Made by a program: the position numbers and the translations under genes
The notes under the pieces: generated by a model
Told to the model about the DNA's origin: nothing
Databases searched by the model: none
What the model saw: the letters and a program-made list of their open reading frames with translations, nothing else
Part shown: positions 32,983-41,007 of the stretch, piece after piece
How the letters are laid out: each line of letters begins with the position of its first letter
Numbering within the stretch: the stretch's first letter is position 1
NCBI GenBank assembly: GCA_903870275.1
Contig: CAIQCK010000061.1
Coordinates: 1 to 64,000 of the forward strand
Direction: 5' to 3'
DNA: 64,000 nt
DNA from: an uncultured bacterium
GTDB lineage: Bacteria > Verrucomicrobiota > Verrucomicrobiia > CAIQCK01

Positions 32983-35900
32983 CTACGGAATCACGGCAAC
33001 GTCAAGCAAGGTGTCGCCTCGCAATAGTTTCACACAGCGCGGCTTCTTTTCTTTTGCGTCATTCAGGTCGAGGCTGAGCCTTTTCGCTGAAACGGGAACG
33101 GAAAGCAGTGTCTCGCCGGCCTCATTGCACACAACGAGGCGATGCCGCGCTCCTGCGAGCTTGAGGGTCAGGGACAATTGGTCGCCATTCCTGGCGATGG
33201 CGATCAACCGCGGCAGGCGGGCGATGCACGCAACGCCGCCGCGCGACAGCCAGCGGCTCACGCGTAACTGGTTGGACGCGGTCACTGAAAGTTCTTCGCC
33301 GCCGAGCAAGTCCACGACGTGTTGATCATCGCGGAGAGTCACGGCGAGCAGCGGCTCGTGCACGGTATGACCGGTAGCGTTGTAGATCGTCCAGAGTGTC
33401 TTCGCACCGGAGCCGAAGCGGTTGGCATAGACGAGCGGCTTCAGCGTCGGTACGAGCGGTTCGTCATCGCCGCCCAGCACGTTGTTGTTCTCTTTCAGGA
33501 CCGCATACATTGCAGGAGGATACTCGCGGCCAAACGCGGCGACCATGTTCCAGAAACGCTTGTGGCAGTCGCGGTCCGCGCCGCGATGGTCCAGCTCGTA
33601 GGCTTTGCACTCGGGGAAATAGAAGCGCTGCGTGTTGCATTCCAACGGCCGCAGCGGCGTCGCCTGCACCGTGAGATCATAGGTGATGCAGCCGTCGAGG
33701 AATTGCATCAGGTAGTCGTAGCCCGGATGCTCGGTCGTCAGCACCAGGCGACGGTTCACCTTGTCCATCGCGGCGCGCACCATCTTCGTGGCTTCGGCGG
33801 TGGCACGCAGCCACTCCGTGCAACCCGGCTCGGCGAACGTGTGTTTATGCGCCAAGTTGTAGCATGCCCAGCCGCGATGGCCGTATTCGTCAAGGCGGAT
33901 GCCATCAGCGCCCGTCTCGCGCATCACGCGGCCCATCGAGTTGGCGACCCACTGGCGGACTTCGGCGAGATCATGGCACGGGTTCCAGACCTCGTAACCT
34001 TTGGCATAATCGCCGTTGGGCAGGATCACGTCCCATTCCTTGCCGTGTTGCTGGCCGGCCTTGCTGGCGTCGTCCAAACGAAACGGGTCGGTGTAGAGCG
34101 TGATGAGCGAGCAGCTCTTCTTGTATTCCTGCACCGCTTTGCGAAACGCCGGCAGGCCGCCGAAGCGTGCGTTGTAGCCGTCGTAATCGCCGGGTTGGTT
34201 GTTCCACATCATCTGGCCCGTCACCGGGTCTTTCACGTAATACGATTGCCACAGTGAGTATTTCGCCTCGCCGAACTTCTCCTTGAGCTTGTCGAATGGC
34301 GTGCTCCATGGCCCCAGCGGCGACCATTCCCACCACGACATCAGTTCAAGACAATCGCGTTCCGGCTTCAGAAAGTCGGTGCGATACTTGCCATCTTTGA
34401 ACAACAAATCGTGGCCCCAGCCGACGGCGATCATGTTCACCACGCCGTCGAGCCGTGACGGCGGCCGGAACTTCCATGCCCGGTGTGCCCACGCCGCATA
34501 GTCTTTCATGGGCGTTTTCCAGTCGCCCGCGTGTGCGGAGATGACGACCGGCGCTGGGGCAAACATCCCGCCCGGCTCGCGCGTCCGGCGAAGATATTCG
34601 ACAGCGAAACTCGTCCCGGTGACTTGCTCGAACGTATTGCTGAACTGGAACTCCGGTTTCGTCGGGCACATCGGCGTCAACGTCGGACCCGGCGGACGTC
34701 CCGGCAGTTGCTTGCTCAGCGCGAAGATTTTATACCGGCCGTCCGCGTCGTCGGTGCGCACCGACAAGCCCGCGCCAAGCGCGGGGCTGAACAGGTCCAT
34801 GACCTGATAAAGTGCCTGATGATCGCCGTAGCCCTGGCGGACCAGCGCAGGCCGGTCCGCAATGATGCCGCCGCCACGCGGGAAGAAATAGTAGTCGGCC
34901 GCCGAATCGCTGGAGAGCGCGAGACCCGCGAGATGCGGGAAGGCCACTTTGAAGTCCAGCGGCGCAGAGCCGCGGTTGGCAAGCGCGAGTCCCAAACGCA
35001 ATCCGTCCGTGTTGATGGAGCCGGTCAGCGTGGCCGCGAGCGAGTGCGCGGGCAGGAACAACTCCGCCGCGAAACCGTTGCGACCCTCAGCCCGCAGCGA
35101 CTGGCACTCGAAATCGCGCGCGCCGGAGAAATGGTTCGTGCCGATCTCGACGAGGAACATGTCGAGTTTGTCCGGTTGGCGCACGGTTTCAGAGTTGGCT
35201 TGCTCGTTGAAGATCGAAACCAGCTTCAAATGGTGCGAGTCCAAAGCGAACCGGCAACGCAGCGTGGCGTTCTCCAGCAATGCGGCGTCATTCGTGACAC
35301 GGCACGAAGGTTTGCGTTTCGCCGCAGTTCCAGCAGGCGCGGCGATGGGTGGGCAGATGTTGATAGGCAACTCCACCGCGTGATAGCCGCGCACGCCTCG
35401 CACGACCAACGACCGCGCGGCGGCGTCCACCACAACGCCGCTGACTGGTTTGCCACTCACCGTCGTTTCAAATCGCGGCCCACTGCCGTTGATGGCTGGC
35501 AGCGGCTTGCCCTCCACGTCAAGCCATCGGAGTTTGAATTTCTTCGCTTCAACCGTCTCAACCGCCACCGTCACTGGTTGTGACTGGTCCAGCCGCTGCG
35601 GCTCCCACTCCAGCCGGACCTCGTTGTCGTGCGCCCCGGCGTAAGCGATGACGCCCGCTGGGTCGCTTAGTGCCGGTGTCGAGGCGGGTCGCCACGCGCT
35701 CTCGAATTGTCGTTCACTGCTCAGCAGGATCAACCGCACCATGTATTCACCGCGCGCGCCGATGGCGTTGAGTTTGTCAGCAGTCCACGTCTTGCCGCCA
35801 TCGAAACTGACAGCGCTGTTGCCGCCGGACGGTGTGTTGTCTATGCCGAGATAAAGGTAATCATCCGGCTTTGCTTTCGTCACCGGCGTCGGCGCTTTTC

Positions 35901-36372
35901 GGAAGATGACTTCGTTGCGGCCGCGGACGAATTCTTCCTTCGGCAGCGCAAAATCAAACCACGCCATCGCAATCGGCTTGCCGTCCGCATACACCGGGGC
36001 GCCTCCGTTGTTCGGAAACGTGTGGACCTTGCCGTTGATGACGACCTCAAACGCCTCGTCAAGGCCGTTGGCCTTGCCGAGCGATATAAGCGAATAATCG
36101 CGCACGCAGAAGAACGCCGACAGCCGCACCTTGCGCGCCGCCGCCCACGCCGGTTCCGGCACGGAGGCGAGGTCGAGAATCTTCTTCGCCTGGTAGCGCG
36201 GATCGCTTTGATGCGTCATGCCCATCGAAGCGCCGCACCACAGGCCGTTGTCATCGCGCACGATGCGGACATCGTTGGCGGTTTGTTCAACGAGGGATGG
36301 CGCGGCGTAAATGGATAGCGTCATCCAACCAGCCAGGGACAGCAGCACGAGGAAGCGTGATCTGTAGCTCAT
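32983..36372 (-). CDS. Large secreted glycoside hydrolase-like protein (DUF6259-type)
   Basis: Predicted 1129-residue exported protein. Signal peptide RSRFLVLLSLAGWMTLSIYA is followed by beta-rich domains (about residues 30-600), then a probable TIM barrel (about 620-960). GADGIRLDEYGHRGWACYN, near residue 820, has the acidic pair expected at a barrel strand end, as in clan GH-D/GH36-like or DUF6259 proteins. LTTEHPGYDYLMQFLDG is a further strand. The C-terminal 150 residues are again beta-sandwich-like. Start at 36372 gives the signal peptide. Substrate unknown; assignment rests on fold-level resemblance and secretion. Confidence 0.65.
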   Translation of the reverse strand: MSYRSRFLVLLSLAGWMTLSIYAAPSLVEQTANDVRIVRDDNGLWCGASMGMTHQSDPRYQAKKILDLASVPEPAWAAARKVRLSAFFCVRDYSLISLGKANGLDEAFEVVINGKVHTFPNNGGAPVYADGKPIAMAWFDFALPKEEFVRGRNEVIFRKAPTPVTKAKPDDYLYLGIDNTPSGGNSAVSFDGGKTWTADKLNAIGARGEYMVRLILLSSERQFESAWRPASTPALSDPAGVIAYAGAHDNEVRLEWEPQRLDQSQPVTVAVETVEAKKFKLRWLDVEGKPLPAINGSGPRFETTVSGKPVSGVVVDAAARSLVVRGVRGYHAVELPINICPPIAAPAGTAAKRKPSCRVTNDAALLENATLRCRFALDSHHLKLVSIFNEQANSETVRQPDKLDMFLVEIGTNHFSGARDFECQSLRAEGRNGFAAELFLPAHSLAATLTGSINTDGLRLGLALANRGSAPLDFKVAFPHLAGLALSSDSAADYYFFPRGGGIIADRPALVRQGYGDHQALYQVMDLFSPALGAGLSVRTDDADGRYKIFALSKQLPGRPPGPTLTPMCPTKPEFQFSNTFEQVTGTSFAVEYLRRTREPGGMFAPAPVVISAHAGDWKTPMKDYAAWAHRAWKFRPPSRLDGVVNMIAVGWGHDLLFKDGKYRTDFLKPERDCLELMSWWEWSPLGPWSTPFDKLKEKFGEAKYSLWQSYYVKDPVTGQMMWNNQPGDYDGYNARFGGLPAFRKAVQEYKKSCSLITLYTDPFRLDDASKAGQQHGKEWDVILPNGDYAKGYEVWNPCHDLAEVRQWVANSMGRVMRETGADGIRLDEYGHRGWACYNLAHKHTFAEPGCTEWLRATAEATKMVRAAMDKVNRRLVLTTEHPGYDYLMQFLDGCITYDLTVQATPLRPLECNTQRFYFPECKAYELDHRGADRDCHKRFWNMVAAFGREYPPAMYAVLKENNNVLGGDDEPLVPTLKPLVYANRFGSGAKTLWTIYNATGHTVHEPLLAVTLRDDQHVVDLLGGEELSVTASNQLRVSRWLSRGGVACIARLPRLIAIARNGDQLSLTLKLAGARHRLVVCNEAGETLLSVPVSAKRLSLDLNDAKEKKPRCVKLLRGDTLLDVAVIP

Positions 36373-36394
36373 GGCCGCAGTTTAGAGCGACCGG

Positions 36395-37237
36395 TCAGGA
36401 TTTGCGCGTCCAAACTTGGACCATCGGGCAGGAGGGAAACGTCACATCTGGATCGTCCACCTTCGCGTTGAGTTCGGCGGTGAGCGCATCTACGTCGCGG
36501 GCTGTTGCCAGTCCGGCTTCAACGATCGCCGGCTTCAGACATGTCAACGTCAGTGGATAGAGCCGCTTCACCGGTTTGAGCGGCTCCGACGGCGAGACGA
36601 CTTCGAAACGCACATCGGTCAAACCGGTTTGACGGCAGAGTCGCGGCAGTTTGCGACCGATAAGCGGATCGCCGCCGTACAGCCGCATGACGCGCTGGTA
36701 GAGGCCGAGATGCCGCATCAACGCCGGCGCTTTCGGATGCGCAAACACGCCGCTGCAATCAATGTCCTCAATCACCACACGGCCGCCCGGTCGCGCCAGC
36801 GCGGTCATCGCCTGGATGGCGCGCAGGGGTTTATCCAAATGCGAGAGCAGGCATCGCGCATAAACGAGATCGAATTGCGCGGAGGGCAGAGGAGGCGCGT
36901 AAGCATCGCCGGAACCAAACTCGACGTTCTTCAGTTTGCGCTCGGCGGCAGTTTGGCGTGCGACATCAATGAAAGTGCCTGCTTCATCAACGCCGATGAC
37001 ACGCCCGGCGGCGCCGACATGCCCGGCCATCGCCATCGTCACCAATCCCGTGCCGCAGCCGATGTCGGCACAGTGCCAGCCCTCACGCAGGCCGGCACGT
37101 TCCAACAGCGCCCATGTCGTTTGGTGATAAACCTCATCGAGCACGCGCAGCCTTTGCGCGGCGGCGGAGTCGGTGCCGAGGGTGTAGCGTGGCAGCCGAT
37201 CTTTGGTTGGATGTTGTGTTTGTGCGGCCCTGTTCAT
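36395..37237 (-). CDS. Class I SAM-dependent methyltransferase
   Basis: Predicted 280-residue cytoplasmic enzyme. CADIGCGTGLVTMAMAGHVG is motif I for SAM binding, VIGVDEAGTFIDVAR motif II, FDLVYARCLLSHLDKPLRAI motif post-II, and GGRVVIEDIDCSG motif III. Substrate cannot be predicted. The start codon is the last three bases of a REP hairpin element: CTCCGCAGGAGCGACATG reads as REP stem, Shine-Dalgarno (AGGAG) and start, so this gene appears to have taken its translation signal from the repeat. The secreted hydrolase gene follows 22 bases downstream on the same strand. Confidence 0.85.
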   Translation of the reverse strand: MNRAAQTQHPTKDRLPRYTLGTDSAAAQRLRVLDEVYHQTTWALLERAGLREGWHCADIGCGTGLVTMAMAGHVGAAGRVIGVDEAGTFIDVARQTAAERKLKNVEFGSGDAYAPPLPSAQFDLVYARCLLSHLDKPLRAIQAMTALARPGGRVVIEDIDCSGVFAHPKAPALMRHLGLYQRVMRLYGGDPLIGRKLPRLCRQTGLTDVRFEVVSPSEPLKPVKRLYPLTLTCLKPAIVEAGLATARDVDALTAELNAKVDDPDVTFPSCPMVQVWTRKS

Positions 37238-37255
37238 GTCGCTCCTGCGGAGCTA
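37235..37255 (-). repeat. REP element 1 (overlaps methyltransferase start codon)
   Basis: Hairpin GCTCC-TGC-GGAGC with the family tail (GACATG on the minus strand). Part of a group of five REP-like elements around the transposase gene. Confidence 0.85.
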
Positions 37256-37274
37256 GTTTGTTATGGGTTTGATT

Positions 37275-37303
37275 CTATAAACATGCCGCGCCTACGGCGC
37301 TAG
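37275..37303 (-). repeat. REP element 2
   Basis: Hairpin GCGCC-GTA-GGCGC followed on the minus strand by GGCATGTTTATAG, the same tail as the other copies. Confidence 0.85.
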
Positions 37304-37324
37304 TTGCCATTGTGTCGAAACCCA

Positions 37325-37352
37325 AGCCCCGTCAGGGGCGTCATGTTTATAG
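37325..37352 (+). repeat. REP element 3
   Basis: Hairpin CCCC-GTCA-GGGG with tail GTCATGTTTATAG. Opposite orientation to elements 1 and 2, so 2 and 3 form a back-to-back pair as in bacterial REP doublets. Confidence 0.85.
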
Positions 37353-37375
37353 TTCATCGTCCGGAAGATTGCGGA

Positions 37376-37402
37376 AGCTCCGTAGGAGCGACATGTTCGT
37401 AG
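37376..37402 (+). repeat. REP element 4
   Basis: Hairpin GCTCC-GTA-GGAGC with tail GACATGTTCGTAG, next to the 3' end of the transposase gene. Confidence 0.85.
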
Positions 37403-37415
37403 CCGGTCAAGGAGT

Positions 37416-37877
37416 TCAACCAACCGGCTTGAACACATATCGCTCATCATAGGGCACGCGAAACTTTTCCAAGAAAGCGAAATACTCATCTTGAAACGTT
37501 CGCCGCGCGTGGTGTTTCTCTTGATTCTGGATGTAGCGAATGACGGTGTCCAATTGTGAGTGGCCGTAAGAGAAGGCCCCGAAGCCTTCCTGCCACGAGA
37601 ACCTGCCCAAGACCCATCGGCTTCTGTTGATGTGGTTGGTCGAGCCAGTTTTGATGTCGCCAACAAGATCCGAAAGAGCCACATCCGATTTCAATCCGAT
37701 CAGAATGTGTGTGTGGTCCGGCATGCAGTTGATGGCCAGCAGTTTCTGTTTTTGCCCGCAGACGATGCCGGTGATGTATTTCTGCAGTTCCTCTTTGCGT
37801 TCGGGGCGAATCAGATTCTGCCGGCCCTGCACGGCAAAAACCACTTGAACGTAGATTTGCGTGTAGGTGTTAGCCAT
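37416..37877 (-). mobile_element. REP-associated tyrosine transposase (IS200/IS605 TnpA-like, RAYT)
   Basis: Predicted 153-residue Y1 transposase. CMPDHTHILIGLKSDVALS carries the HUH metal-binding pair (His55, His57), and TVIRYIQNQEKHH the catalytic Tyr115 with Gln119 in the Y-x-x-x-Q motif. Length matches single-domain RAYT/TnpA proteins that cut and join single-stranded DNA. No tnpB is present. The gene is bracketed by five REP hairpins (37235-37402 and 37880-37903), the hallmark of RAYT proteins, which are thought to mobilise REP sequences. All family residues are intact, so it is probably active or recently active. The REP beyond its start provides AGGAG as ribosome binding site. Confidence 0.93.
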
Positions 37878-37879
37878 GA

Positions 37880-37903
37880 AACGTGCCGCTCCTGACGGAG
37901 CTT
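37880..37903 (-). repeat. REP element 5 (upstream of the transposase start)
   Basis: Hairpin GCTCC-TGAC-GGAGC followed on the minus strand by GGCACGTTTCATG; the ATG is the transposase start codon and AGGAG in the stem is in place for ribosome binding. Confidence 0.8.
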
Positions 37904-37919
37904 GGCGTGCATGCGCCGG

Positions 37920-39752
37920 TCAGGTCCAGCCTTTGAACTGGATGGCGACGCCTGTCAGCCCCGCAAGTTGTCCGGCCAGGCGGTTTCCGTAAGCGGTCGC
38001 GCAGGCGGCGGATTCGCATGGCTCGGTGATCACCCGCTTCGCGTAGGTTTTTTCGTCATCCAACGTTACCGTGAACTCAACGATGCCAACGCCGGCAACG
38101 AAATCGGCGCGGGCGGCGGCGGATTTGATGTGGACCTTCTCCTTCGTGAGCCACTGTTCGAATGCCTCCTCGGTGAGGCTGCTTTCGCGCCAGAAGGCCG
38201 TCTTGTCGAGCGGCAGTTCCTTCAACCGCTTGAGCACGAAGCCGCTGTCGAGAAACGCCAGCAGATTGCCGGCCTTGGGGCCGCTGTCGCGGTCGAGCAA
38301 CACACGGTAGATCGCCTGAAAGCCGACGGGGTATTCGATGGGCACGAGCCGCTCGACCTCGAAAATCTTGTGCTGGAGCGGTTCGTCTTCCCATGGCGTG
38401 CCGGGCAACGCGTCGGCGAGCATATGAAGGAACGCGCGCTGGGTTTGCGTGAGCTGTTGCGCGCGAGCCGGCAGTGTGTCCTGCAATTTCGTCTTTTCCT
38501 CTTCGGTTGCGTAGTTCTCCAGCCAGAAGCGCGCGGACTGGACGCGGCGGTCGAGATGCCGGCGCTCCAGCGGCGTCAGCGGCGAGCCTTGGCGCTTCTC
38601 GATTTCGGCGACGAGGTTGAGGTGCGGCATCTGCACCAGCGTCACAACAAGTTGGAAGTTCGCGTCGTGGAAATCGCCCTCCGGCGTAATCTCCGACAAC
38701 GCGTAGAGCCGCTTGTCCGGCTCCAGCGTCTTCGCGTCGTGGTAGGTCCGCCAGTGGTAGCGGTCAAATTCGTTGAAGAGCTTCGTGATATAGACTTCGT
38801 CGGGCGAGAAGTTCACCGGATGCTTCGGTTGCGGCTTGGTCATCAGGAACCGCAGCACTTCCGGCGGCAGGAAGTTTGCCATGTCGCGCGCCGACGCGCC
38901 GACGCCGCGCGAGGAGCTCATCTTCGCGCCGCCGACGAGGAAGAACTCATACGGGATGTTGAGCGGCGGTTTCGTCCCGAAAATTTCGCGCAGGCAATGT
39001 TCCGAGACATCGCGCGAGCCGCCCTTGGTGCTGTGGTCCTTGCCCGCGCCCTCGATGGTGACGGGGAACGTGGTCCACTTCGCCGGCCATTCGAGCTTCC
39101 ACGGGAGTTTGCCGCGGCCGTCGAACGGCGAGACCTTGCCCGCGTAGCCGCAACCGCGCGCCCACTTCACGAGGTCGGGCCGGCAGGTGTAGGTGACTTC
39201 CTTGCCATCGTAGGCGGTGACCTCGGTGGTGCCGACGCGTCCGCATTTCTCGCAGACGGTCTGGAACGGAAACCAGGTATCGGCGCGTTCGGCGCCGCTG
39301 ACTTCCTTGTAAATGCGGCGGACCTTGTCGGCGTTGCGAAGGATGGTATCAATCGGCTCGTTGAACTTGCCGGAGCGGTAGATGTCGCGCATCCGGTATG
39401 TTTCGACCTTCACGCCGAGTTCCTCGAACACCTGGAAAAACTCGCGGATGAAATGCTCGGCCATGTCGGTCGCATCGGAGCCGGGCGGCGGCGGCGTGTT
39501 GCAGAGCGGCGCGCCGAGATACTTCTCGAAGTGCTCGCGCTGGCCGTAGGGGATTTCGTCCACCGGGTCGTAATCGTCCACGCCGTAGATGTAGCGCACG
39601 GGCACGCCGCGCTCCTTGAGCACGCGGAACATCACGTCGTGAATGAGGACGCCGCGCAGCGCGCCGACATGCACCCGGCCCGACGGCGTCTTCGAGTCGT
39701 TGATGGTCTGCGGTCCTTCGATTTTTTGAGCCAACTGGTCACACCAAAGCAT
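37920..39752 (-). CDS. lysK: Lysyl-tRNA synthetase, class I
   Basis: Predicted 610-residue cytoplasmic enzyme charging tRNA-Lys. SGRVHVGALRGVLIHD near residue 30 is the HIGH-type motif; AKMSSSRGVG near residue 275 is the KMSKS motif of class I enzymes. CEKCGR and a CRPDLVKWARGCG segment form a zinc-binding insertion. Class I LysRS is usual in archaea but found in some bacteria. At 610 residues it is longer than the roughly 520-residue norm; the last 80 or so residues (including VEFTVTLDDEKTYAKRVI) look like an added domain. The start at 39752 (MLWCDQLAQKIEG) is chosen over one 18 bases upstream that adds no conserved residues. Confidence 0.95.
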   Translation of the reverse strand: MLWCDQLAQKIEGPQTINDSKTPSGRVHVGALRGVLIHDVMFRVLKERGVPVRYIYGVDDYDPVDEIPYGQREHFEKYLGAPLCNTPPPPGSDATDMAEHFIREFFQVFEELGVKVETYRMRDIYRSGKFNEPIDTILRNADKVRRIYKEVSGAERADTWFPFQTVCEKCGRVGTTEVTAYDGKEVTYTCRPDLVKWARGCGYAGKVSPFDGRGKLPWKLEWPAKWTTFPVTIEGAGKDHSTKGGSRDVSEHCLREIFGTKPPLNIPYEFFLVGGAKMSSSRGVGASARDMANFLPPEVLRFLMTKPQPKHPVNFSPDEVYITKLFNEFDRYHWRTYHDAKTLEPDKRLYALSEITPEGDFHDANFQLVVTLVQMPHLNLVAEIEKRQGSPLTPLERRHLDRRVQSARFWLENYATEEEKTKLQDTLPARAQQLTQTQRAFLHMLADALPGTPWEDEPLQHKIFEVERLVPIEYPVGFQAIYRVLLDRDSGPKAGNLLAFLDSGFVLKRLKELPLDKTAFWRESSLTEEAFEQWLTKEKVHIKSAAARADFVAGVGIVEFTVTLDDEKTYAKRVITEPCESAACATAYGNRLAGQLAGLTGVAIQFKGWT

Positions 39753-39753
39753 G

Positions 39754-39790
39754 GGTGATATTAGCCACAAAGAAGCACAAGATGCACAAG
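39754..39790. repeat. Fragment of a dispersed AT-rich repeat (CACAA-rich)
   Basis: CACAAAGAAGCACAAGATG-type sequence upstream of lysK resembles the GCACAGAATG-type repeat seen near 44880-44968. Classification rests on resemblance between the two sites. Confidence 0.35.
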
Positions 39791-39808
39791 AAGATTTTTG
39801 CGAGGGGA

Positions 39809-39839
39809 ATATAAAACAAGCGTGTCATGGAGTGACACG
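39809..39839 (-). terminator. Probable intrinsic terminator after dusB
   Basis: CGTGTCA and TGACACG (39821-39827 and 39833-39839) form a perfect 7-bp stem with a 5-base loop. On the minus strand the stem is followed by CTTGTTTTAT, an imperfect U-run. It lies just after the dusB stop and before lysK, separating the two units. Confidence 0.65.
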
Positions 39840-39847
39840 GCTGCTTC

Positions 39848-40975
39848 TCACCAGCGTTCGTTCGCTTTGGAGGAAGTGGGGATGCGCGGCTCGTCCCGAG
39901 CAGGCGGTTCTTCCGACCGCGGCGGCATGGCGCGCAACTCGGCTACGAGGCCGTAGAACCCGGCGGCGTCCTTGAGCATGACAAGACGGTGTTGCGTTGC
40001 CTTGGGAATGCGGAGCGAGCGGCCATACCAGCGCGACATCTTGCGGAACTGGATGCATGCGACCCGTTCGCCGCGGAAGCTTTGCAACATCTCGTAATGG
40101 CTGACCATGAACTCGATCCGATCCATGTAGCCCGGCGTCACCACGGGTTCGCCGCGGACCAGCGCTGCGTCACACTGGCGGAAAATCCACGGGTTCAGCA
40201 ACGCGCCGCGGCCGACGCCGATGGCGGCGCAGCCGGTCTCAACGAACATCGTCCGCGCGTCCTCGACCGTGCGGATGTCGCCGTTGCCGATGATCGGGAT
40301 GCGCTCGACGGCTTCGACGACGGCGCGGATGCTGGGACGGTTGACACTGCCGCTGAAACCTTGCGCGCGGGTGCGGCCATGGATGGTGACGGCGGCAACG
40401 CCGGCCTGCTCGAACTCGCGGGCGAAAAACGGCGCGCTGATGGTCGCGTCGTCCCAGCCGAGCCGCATCTTTACGGTGACGGGAATCTTCACGCTTTCGA
40501 CCAACGCGTGGACGAGCGCGACGGTCTTGTTGGCTTCGCGCATCATGGCCGAGCCGCCGCCGCCGCGGACGACTTTGTGGACCGGGCAGCCCATGTTGAG
40601 GTCCACGACGCTCACACCGATGGACTGGAGGAGTTGCGCGGCGGCGCAGAGTTCCTCTTTGACGGTGCCGAAGATTTGCACCGCGAGCGGTTGGTCGTCG
40701 GGGCGCGTCTCGATCAGTTCCAAAGCCTGGCGGCGTTTCTCGATCAACGAGCGGGCGTTGACGAGGTCGGTGGTGGCGAGACCGAGGCCGCCCAGCGGGC
40801 GTGCGACGAGGCGGAAGGGGAGGTTAGTGTAGCCCGCCAGCGGCGCGAGAAAAAAACGCGATGGCAGCGCGAGGTTGCCAAGGCGCAGGGGGACGGAGTG
40901 CTGGAGTAATGGAGTATTGGAGTGATGGGGCGGCGGGATTGCGGGGTGGTGTGTCGAAGGCGTTTTCGTTTTCAT
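39848..40975 (-). CDS. dusB: tRNA-dihydrouridine synthase
   Basis: Predicted 375-residue flavoenzyme reducing uridines in tRNA. FLAPLAGYTNLPFRLVAR is the FMN-binding opening, VDLNMGCPVHKVVRGGGGSA carries the catalytic cysteine, VKMRLGWDD and TIHGRTRAQGFSG bind substrate and FMN, and IIGNGDI and GVGRGAL complete the barrel. The pattern fits the DusB branch. The annotated start at 40975 makes the first 25 residues (including SNTPLLQHS) a translation of an octamer repeat array, so the true start may be further in, for instance a non-ATG codon before LRLGNLALPS. It lies 15 bases after the transporter gene on the same strand. Confidence 0.93.
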   Translation of the reverse strand: MKTKTPSTHHPAIPPPHHSNTPLLQHSVPLRLGNLALPSRFFLAPLAGYTNLPFRLVARPLGGLGLATTDLVNARSLIEKRRQALELIETRPDDQPLAVQIFGTVKEELCAAAQLLQSIGVSVVDLNMGCPVHKVVRGGGGSAMMREANKTVALVHALVESVKIPVTVKMRLGWDDATISAPFFAREFEQAGVAAVTIHGRTRAQGFSGSVNRPSIRAVVEAVERIPIIGNGDIRTVEDARTMFVETGCAAIGVGRGALLNPWIFRQCDAALVRGEPVVTPGYMDRIEFMVSHYEMLQSFRGERVACIQFRKMSRWYGRSLRIPKATQHRLVMLKDAAGFYGLVAELRAMPPRSEEPPARDEPRIPTSSKANERW

Positions 40976-41007
40976 GACTCCAACACTCCATCACTCCATT
41001 ACTCCGC
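40895..41007. repeat. Inverted pair of octamer arrays at the transporter-dusB junction
   Basis: Left array 40895-40930 (TGGAGTNN units) and right array 40976-41007 (ACTCCANN units) are opposite-facing and could pair. The right array contains the stop codon of the transporter gene and touches the dusB start codon; the left array falls inside the dusB coding frame. Confidence 0.75.

Noticed and set aside
37235-37402. CRISPR array
   Set aside because: Repeats are hairpins with variable stems in both orientations and irregular spacing; no cas genes.
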